From Hesseltinella vesiculosa (Eukaryota > Mucoromycota > Mucoromycetes > Mucorales > Cunninghamellaceae): DNA of 64,000 nt. The stretch is taken from NCBI GenBank assembly GCA_002104935.1, contig MCGT01000001.1, forward strand, positions 1,691,001-1,755,000, given 5' to 3'. The number at the start of each line of letters is the position of its first letter. The stretch's first letter is position 1. The position numbers were made by a program, and so were the translations under genes. Below the pieces are notes generated by a model that was given only the letters and a program-made list of their open reading frames with translations, was not told where the DNA came from and did not search any database. Positions 56,992-64,000 of this stretch are shown in pieces.

Positions 56992-57465
56992 AGATGGCTC
57001 CACCTGTGAGTATCCTTTCAGTGGATTATACCGCCCTCATCGGAAAACAGGCTCAGAAGTAGAAAGGTGCCTTCTTATTGGCGCTCAGAAGGGGTGCGGG
57101 AAACTAAATCACAATCGCCGTTTTCCTTCTTTTCTGTATTTCTTTTCTTCAACTAAAACGCGCTCCAACCGTGCTTTTTTCAGCAAGGCTGTTTACGTAA
57201 ATCTATAAACATAAAGGTCAGTTCCATGTTTTCATATTGTCGTCTCCCCTTGCTCCTTTAAATGACCTGCCTTTGGGCTTTATAATTCCCCTGTGAAAGT
57301 TTTTTTTCCCTTTCCTTCCTATCACCATGACGTTAGTCTCTTTTTTTTTTACTCTTTACGTTCTGTTTTGACCTAGTATCTCATATTTGATGTGCATACA
57401 GAGATGTCTCACTTGCATTTATTCCGTCTGTAGACAAGCTCACTCTCACAAAAAAGCCCTGGAAG

Positions 57466-58058
57466 ATGGTGCGAACCAAATCGATCCCTCGCAAGCTGCT
57501 CCCCAAACGTAAGAAGCTCAAGGACACTTCTCACCTACCAGGACCTGAACTGGCAGCCACTGGGAAGCCCCTTGAAAAAGGGATGGCAATGGCTAACGAA
57601 AAACCTACCGGCTTCGTCATGAAATACAAATGTCGATCCAAGTGCCCCATATCAACTTGTCAGCACTTTGCCAAAAAACAACGTGGAAATCTCAGGGAAC
57701 AGTATCCTAAAGTCACGTTTGGTAGGGAAAGAAAAAAAAAAAGACACACAAAATGTTGGCCACTCATCTGTCGCTAAGTCACTAAATGGATGTGTTTAAA
57801 AAATAGTTCAAACTTACAGAATACTTGGCCAAGGCTGGCATCGTCTCCCCAATGAAGAGGTCAGGTCTAACTTGCATAAAAGGCGTAGTCAATCAAGACT
57901 AATGCGGGTTTTTTTTGTAAACAGCCTTACGATGACGCTTCGGATTGTCGTGACCTCCTGGCTACAGGTAAATGCTACAGTTTCAGAGTTTGAAGCTTAT
58001 CTTTCCTTGTTTTTTTTACTCAGGTTTATGGGATGACGTGCTTTATCCGTTAGCCTAG
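57466..58058 (+). CDS. hypothetical protein, 128 aa, four exons
   Basis: Exons 57466-57721, 57807-57859, 57925-57967, 58024-58058; all phases agree and the stop follows ATGLWDDVLYPLA. The N-terminal half is very basic (RTKSIPRKLLPKRKKLKD), a possible nuclear or nucleolar signal, and includes a Cys-rich patch KYKCRSKCPISTCQHFAKKQ (C-x3-C-x4-C) that could bind metal. The C-terminal half is acidic (PNEEPYDDASDC). I recognise no family. Upstream exons are possible. The last donors and acceptors are plausible but the 57860 donor (GTCAGG) is weak. Confidence -1.
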
Positions 58059-58392
58059 CCTCGTAAGCCCTTGATTCACAGAGCCCCTTCACAATCTACC
58101 TTTACTACATATCTGCTATCAATCTTACTGAATCGTATATAACGTAATTACAAACGTACGTTACTGTGTGTCCTGCCTCTCCCCTCCCCCTCCACCTCCA
58201 ATTGACTTTTTAGCTGAATGTACCGGCATTGGACGTCCAAAATATTAAAAAAAATGAATGAAAAAAAGTCTGCAGCTTCGGTAGGTCAGAACTCGTAAAG
58301 ATGACAAAGGAATGGTACAATTTAGTCTGGGTTTGGGCCAGATAGCTTTTGTCTAGGGAAAGAAAAATTAAATGACAAGCAGTACAGGAGTT
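58059..58392. other. 3' region of MTHFR and hypothetical gene
   Basis: About 330 bp between converging genes; no feature beyond A/T runs and a CT-rich patch near 58180. Confidence -1.
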
Positions 58393-60470
58393 CTAGGAGA
58401 GCATCAAGTTGAATAGGGCATCTTGACGCTGGTAATCATTATGTACAACATTGACCAGCCAGCAGGATTCGCGGACTTGGCGCAGCAGTTGGGCAGTTGG
58501 GCTGGATGGCTCATACTGCTGTTCCCACTGCATCCACAGCTCAAAAGCTTCCTCTTTCCAGGCTTCGAAATTGGCACGTTCAATCAAGGTTGGCTGCACG
58601 ATTTCTTTCCCGGGGAAGACACCCCAAGTAACGGCGTTCTGGGCCTCGGGATCTTGCACGTTTGACAAGAATTCACCCTGGTAACAAATGAAAAAAAAAA
58701 AAAAAAAAGTGGGTAAACTAGCCTTGCCAGCTTTGGCTGCCCATTATTTTGTCAGGAGGTTACCTTTTGATTCATAGCATAGTAGGTTACAAAAGGGTCC
58801 CGATGGCACTGGGCCAAGAGGGAGGTAAGCTGTTCTTGCGATACAAAAAATTCCAAAAAGGCCTTCTGATACACATAGCCACCACGAGGTCCCCAGCCAA
58901 CAGCAGGGTCGTGACTAGGAGCGCCATTGACAGCTGGCTGCGAGCCAACAGTCCAGTAACCTCGTCGGTTGATGTCCAGCAGCGTCTGCCGAATCGTGTC
59001 CGTTTCGGTGGTCAAGGCTTCGTCGCTCCAAGGCAGCGATGCCACGCGGCCCAGGATGTATTGCTCAAAGAGCTGTGTGATGTCGGCTGGGGTGGTGGGG
59101 AATCCCCATTTGCGGCTAGCTTCCCAAGTCGATTGTCGTTGCCCAGCCCCAAAGGTCATTTCACCAAAGGCTGTAAGGAGGTTGGTAAGATAATGACACA
59201 GGTCATTACTGGCATAAAACACAACTTACCGGGCGAGCGTGCGTCACCATAGCGACCGTTAGGAAATTCGTCCCAGTTTTCAGCATGCTCGAGGTCTTGG
59301 ACGAGGGGTAAAGGCGTAAGGTGGGATGGCATGGTGGTGGCAGTCATGTCGGGAGCAAGTCGGCCCAGTTGCTGCAGGATCCGCTTTGTCGAGCGCTCCA
59401 GATTCAACGTCGATATGTGGAAATTGTAGATGCCTTGCTTCAGTAGCTGCTGGATCATCTGTACCGCTAGCTGCACGCCATACTCTTTCACTTTCTGGTC
59501 GTCAGCCTGCAGAATTAAAATGGAAAGATGATGAGCTTTTACTTTACGTATGAGCAGAGAGAAGCGGCTTCGGCAATCTTTTTTTTTTTTTTACCTTGAT
59601 GGCATCCAGCTCCTGCAAGATGGTGTCAGGCACTTGGGTGTTACATAGATTGATCATGCGGCGAAAGTTTTGGTAGGTGGGGATGGGCATCATGCCGGGG
59701 ACAATGGGTACAGTGATGCCAAGGGCGCGACAGGAGGCCTGCCAGGCTAAGAACACGTCGACGTTGTAAAAGAGCTGAGTCATAATAAAATCGGCGCCAG
59801 CATCGATCTTGGCTTTAAGATGATGCAAATCATCGTCAGGTGACGTGCTGTCCAGATGGCCCTCGGGATACCCAGCCACACCAATACAAAAATAGTCGCC
59901 ATATTGCTGCCGAATGTAGCGCACCAGATCGATCGCATGGTGGAACCCGTTCTCCGCAGGCGTCCAATATTCATGACCGCGAGGGGCGTCGCCTCGCAAG
60001 GCCAAGATATTTTGAATCCCTGCTTCCTTGGCGCTCTACAGAAGAGTGAGTCGTCTGGGCTACGCGTTTTGTTAACAAGCAATGGCTTACCTTGAGCACC
60101 TCGTCGATGTGGGTAATATCCATGTTGGTGCATGTCAAATGCAGCAATGTTTCAACGCCATGGACGACTTGAGCGGTGGAACAAATCGACATTGTGCGTT
60201 CTTCCGTGGACATGCCTGCGCCCCATGTGCACGACATGAATGTTGGCTCCCATTGGGCCATACGGCCAAGACGATCGAACAGATTAACCACGCCCTAGAG
60301 GTGGGATAAATAATAAATGAATGAATGGAAGAAGTGACAAGTCGTGCGATTCTATTTTCATTATTCGCCTTGCTATGATTTACCTGTTCGGTTTTTGGAG
60401 GAAAGAATTCAAACGAAAAAGAAATCTGTCGGGCCTGCTCGGCTAGTTGTAATTTGTCAACAATCTTCAT
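58393..60470 (-). CDS. MET13: Methylenetetrahydrofolate reductase
   Basis: FAD enzyme reducing 5,10-methylene-THF to 5-methyl-THF for methionine synthesis. Predicted 566 aa; exons 60384-60470, 60091-60294, 59595-60035, 59230-59506, 58764-59170, 58393-58677. The TIM-barrel catalytic domain (about 1-290) shows SFEFFPPKTEQG with the catalytic Glu, ILALRGDAPRG, GVAGYPEGH, IDAGADFIMTQLFY, PGMMPI and YNFHISTLNLERS. A linker leads to the regulatory SAM-binding domain (NGRYGDARSPAFGEM; WGFPTTPADI; LPWSDEAL; YQKAFLEFF). It is somewhat shorter than human (656) and yeast enzymes. An inverted CCAAT box lies about 120 bp upstream (60588-60593). Assignment certain; Met12 versus Met13 not resolved. Confidence -1.
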
Positions 60471-60799
60471 CACTGGAGGAATGGAAAGGGAGGAACGAAA
60501 AATAAGAGGGTAGAATAAGGTTTTTTTTTTTTTTTTTTTTTTTGGCTATTGAACAAAAGCACATCATTGATTCATCGCTGCTCACTGATTGGCCAAGAGT
60601 CATGCGCGGCGATTTTGCATGGCAACGCATCTCTTTTTTCTCCACGACAATTCAATCATGAAAGACGGATGGGGTGAGATTCGTAACACTACTGCGAAAT
60701 TGGTTTACTTCAAGGTATAAAGGCAAATAAAAAGAGGTCGTATGTACAATGGGAGACAACATAGAAAAAGAATACAGGTATGCGGGGTGATTTTTTTTT
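60471..60799. promoter_or_regulatory. MTHFR promoter region
   Basis: 329 bp between two minus-strand genes. Includes the inverted CCAAT (ACTGATTGGCC), a half X-box-like CATGGCAACG near 60618 and a T-run at 60521-60543. Confidence -1.
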
Positions 60800-62210
60800 T
60801 TAGGTGGAAGCAACGGAATCTTTGGTCAGGTCGCAATGGTTATGTGCCGAGGCAAATGGACGAGGACGGCGGAGGACAGCGACCCGGGGATTCATGGTGG
60901 TGCGCTTGTTGTTGGTGAAGACTTTTCGAGGGTTTTTGAGGTCGAGAAGCAACATGCCCTGGGGCGACATGGGCTGAGGAGGAGGATCGTCCTGAGACCA
61001 GAGGTTATACTTGTTGGTGGTGGTGTCTTTCGGGCTGGGATTGGATGACCGCCTCAGTTTGGCGCGCAGGGCTTCCATGACTTTATGATGATCCAAAGGT
61101 GTGTCCTTGAGTGACTCGGTCGAGGCAGTGGCGGGCGAGGACAAGTTGAGTAAGGAGCCTTTGGAAGGATGGGGTGGCAAAGGTGGGGGTGGTTGTGATG
61201 GAGGGACAGCAAGGAGCGCTGGAGAGGCTGATGTGGATTCCATGGTGCTCGACTTATTTTTTTTCTTGCCGGCCATGACGACTGGTCGACGTTGAGAGCG
61301 TGTGCGGGACAAGGTGCGTTTGCAAGCGCTTTTGAAAGTGGTGGGCTGATCTTCCTTTTGGGGGGACGACGGCTCACTGACGGGAGAAGTGGTGGTGACG
61401 GTGGGTGTGCTGGCGGTATCTTCAAGTGGTAATGAGGTCATGGATGAGCTGATTTGACGGACATCGATGGATTCAGGTGACGAGGTGGTAGAGAGGGGGA
61501 TATCCAAGTGGGGTGGCAAAGGCGAAACCGAACGATAGAAAGTCGCAGTAGGGGAGGGAGGCGTGTGATCAAAGGGACCAATGGAAGTGGCCATGGGGGA
61601 ATATCCTGGATTGGGTGTCATGCCATTGGGAATAGGTAACCAATCGACAGCGTCTGTGGAGGACACGGCCAATGAACCTTGCCAAAAATAAAATAAAAAC
61701 GACAGGTGAGCTTTTCTCCACCCCCAAAGTTTCGTTTTGTCTCTCCGTTTTTTTTTTTTTTTTACCCATGGAGCCACTGAGAAATTCATTGGCAAAATAG
61801 GACGGATCACTAATTCGGCGGGGTGAAGCCCACCCCAGTTCCAAATACTTGTTACGTAGCTTGGCCTCTTCCGTTCGTCGGATTTCTTCAGCTGCACGTC
61901 TCTGAATATTTATCATATGATAAAGTGTGAGCGTCTCCCTTTTTTTTTTCCCAACAAATGGTTTTCTCTTTTGAAAAGGGGATGCCCTCTTTACCTTGTC
62001 TTCTTCGGCCTTTGCAATCAAGATATGCTTAAGCAGTTCAGAGTCGTGTTGATAAGTATCCAAGATATCCTTGACCGAAAGATCGCCAAGGGTGATGGGG
62101 TCAAAGAGAGAAGCAGTGGGAGTTGGTGCGCCAGGGAAAAAGTCATGCAAGGATACTGTGCTTGAGTTGTTGGACCAAAGGCCGTCTAAATCACTGTCCT
62201 GTGGTAGCAT
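60800..62210 (-). CDS. hypothetical protein, 409 aa, Ser/Pro-rich
   Basis: Three exons: 61995-62210, 61766-61901 and 60800-61677. I do not recognise a named family. Residues about 35-100 look structured: LSVKDILDTYQHDSELLKHI, then a charged helix (AEEDKRRAAEEIRRTEEAKL) and LELGWASPRRISDPSYF. The rest is Ser/Thr/Pro-rich with many SP/TP sites, one basic patch (ACKRTLSRTRSQRRP, followed by GKKKNK) that could be a nuclear signal, and a polyproline run. The layout (short N-terminal helix, disordered phosphorylatable tail, basic patch) would suit a transcriptional or cell-cycle regulator, but that is conjecture. It shares a 243-bp divergent promoter with MCMBP. Confidence -1.
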
Positions 62211-62453
62211 CAACTTGTGAGTGGTATAGCAAATGAGAAAAAGAAATAAATCGAGAAAAGGGGTGAAGAGTGGAGAATTTTTGGCTTTTTTTTTTTTTCT
62301 TTTGTTTTTTGGCTTGGTGCCACCTGCAAGTTTTTTTCAATATCCGACTACTCTGTGTCACCACGTTCTTTTTTTGGGGCCTGAATTTTGTTTTTCCCTT
62401 CTTTTCCTTTATTGTTATTTTCGTTCCCTTGATAGCTTTTGACTCCCCCCAAT

Positions 62454-64000
62454 ATGGACGACACTTCTCGCGATTTGATTGATCAGCCTTTGAAAGTCAT
62501 TGATCAGCTCTTTGGTAAAGACTTTATCGATTTTTATTGCAGATCTGACGATCTTGAACTTTAATTTTGTTCTTCCAGACGAACACTTGGCAAATGGCAA
62601 AGGCCCTCTCACGTTCGATCCCGCTTCTCACTTTGATGCCTTGTTTGAAACCCCTCAACTCGTAAGTAAACACTCGTGCCCCAATGTATTTGTCCCGATC
62701 ACATCCTCATTCATGATTTTTAGGTGCCTAACTTAAGCGAGGTAGCTGTCGGCTCACTTGCACCCCAAACGTTAGTGCGGTTTCGCTGCATGGTGCAAGA
62801 CACAGGCCTTGGTCAAGAAATGTTTGTTAGTGTGTATCAAAAAAAGGACAATGGCAAGCTTTCGTGCTACCGATATACAGATGAGCCCGTGGCCATGATG
62901 GTAAGAATAGGAATAAAGAAGTGCTCTTTGTCTGACAGATTTTTTTTTATCTTTTGATGGGGTTATTCTTAGGACCAAGAAGATCACCATTTATCGCCTG
63001 ATTCTTTGTGTGAGCGCTCCCTGATTTATTGTGTTTCCCCACCTGGGCAAACGTCATGGCAAACGGACCCTTCAGGTAACACCCAAGGAAAAAAAATATG
63101 CGAAGCTTAACTCTATTCATCCCCCCCCAAAAAAAAAGATATCATTGCTGGATTGGATCAGCTGTCATTGGAAAACCAAGGCAAGCACAAGTATCCTTTG
63201 CCTGACATGCCTCACAAGGCTGCTGTTGTCAAGTTTTATCAACCACTAGAGGATGTCAAGGTGGGGCAGCTGGTCGATCTGCTAGCTGTCGTGTCTTCCG
63301 AACAACAAGAAGAAGATCCTATGTTCAGCTTCTCATCGCCCTTGACGGACTTGAACAAAGTGCTGGTGCTGCACGCCATTACCTTCCGCCCCGTCACCAA
63401 TGCCTCTCCTTTCACCCAAGCCCAATTGAATGATTTGCACTTTCAAGTCAAGGACATTCGTACTCCATTGATCCAACACATTGCCTCGTATATGGCTGGT
63501 GATCTCTTGGTGGCTGAGTTGATCCTTCTGCAATTACTGTCACGAGTGTAAGGAAATCAACAAAAAAAAGAAAATATGGGGTGGGGGGTGGGGAAAGAAG
63601 ACTAGCAATGGTCGGGTACCAAAAGTCAAGTCGGTTTTTTTTTTAGATCCACGCAATTACATGATTTAAAAATTGGTCAATTCGCATTAAATATTACCAA
63701 TATGCCCGGTGACACACCGCCTGCAACAACCCGTTTCCAGTTAACAAATCCCGCCAGCCAGTCGCTCGCCAGCCTTTTGCAGAGCTTGCTACTACACCAA
63801 GTCAACTTGCCCTTGACCCTGGATACTTTGAACAACACCTCGTTTTTCCCTGTCAGCGAAAACGAAGATCTCCGTGCTGGTGTGCTGCAATTGGTGGCCG
63901 GTACCCATTTGCTTGTGGACGAAACCTGTCTGTCCGAAGGCAAGCTCGGTGATCGCGGTGTCCGCAACATGCAAACTCTCATCAAGGTCATCCAACATCA
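62454..64000 (+). CDS. MCMBP: MCM-binding protein (MCMBP/ETG1), 5' part
   Basis: Nuclear protein that binds MCM helicase subunits and helps load or unload them at replication. The gene runs off the right edge. Exons: 62454-62514, 62579-62661, 62724-62900, 62973-63075, 63139-63547, 63647 to the end. Landmarks of the family: LVRFRCMVQDTGLGQEMFVS, CERSLIYCVSPPGQTSW, KAAVVKFYQPLEDVKVGQLV, DLLAVVSSE, VKDIRTPLIQHIASYMAGDL, and LVDETCLSEGKLGDRGVRN near the edge. Exon 5 begins after an acceptor preceded by C8 and a run of A. Assignment is firm. Confidence -1.

Overview
The window is nuclear DNA of a filamentous fungus, most likely Mucoromycota (Mucorales). The support is the gene content (condensin, eisosome, mitochondrial ADP/ATP carrier, ornithine aminotransferase, a STIMATE-like protein, a MEPCE/Bin3 methyltransferase), very dense short introns (I infer about 129, mostly 50-100 bp, with GTAAGT-like donors and Py-rich acceptors) and compact spacers full of poly-A/T runs. 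I did not identify the species. Nothing bacterial, viral or organellar was seen.

Left part (1-8.2 kb): the 3' end of a HID1/Ftp105 trafficking gene, the 18-exon condensin subunit Ycg1/Cnd3, and a Pil1/Lsp1 eisosome BAR protein. Accessory island (8.2-11.7 kb): a truncated and an intact copy of a lineage-specific gene flank a 1.2-kb satellite with a 60-bp period. The intact copy carries a block that resembles a degenerate serine-recombinase core. This island is the most unusual part of the window.

Middle (11.7-41.4 kb): Bin3 RNA-cap methyltransferase, MIX23, a vacuolar-type amino-acid transporter, glycogen phosphorylase, a C1-Pex24-dysferlin peroxin-like protein, an HSD17B10-like dehydrogenase, calmodulin, ornithine aminotransferase, a carbon-nitrogen hydrolase, RNA polymerase III subunit C34, Tvp18, Isa2, the ADP/ATP carrier and eEF2. 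Right part (41.4-64 kb): a nucleotide-sugar transporter with an apparent one-base frameshift, tropomyosin, an Ecm4-type glutathionyl-hydroquinone reductase, a La-related protein, phosphatase PP5, a STIMATE-family protein, mitoribosomal bS18m, MTHFR, several proteins I cannot name, and the 5' part of an MCM-binding protein.

The genes are unrelated housekeeping genes in mixed orientation; there is no operon logic, but several pairs share short divergent promoters (Bin3 with the island gene, 105 bp; STIMATE with bS18m, 172 bp; the 409-aa hypothetical with MCMBP, 243 bp). Joint totals divide by three for every multi-exon model given as complete; the nucleotide-sugar transporter does so only after allowing for one missing base. 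At splice level the window is notable: four GC-AG introns, micro-exons of 8, 15, 19 and 23 nt, an ATG-only calmodulin exon, and a predicted 2-nt exon that is needed to restore the conserved MVNFT start of eEF2.
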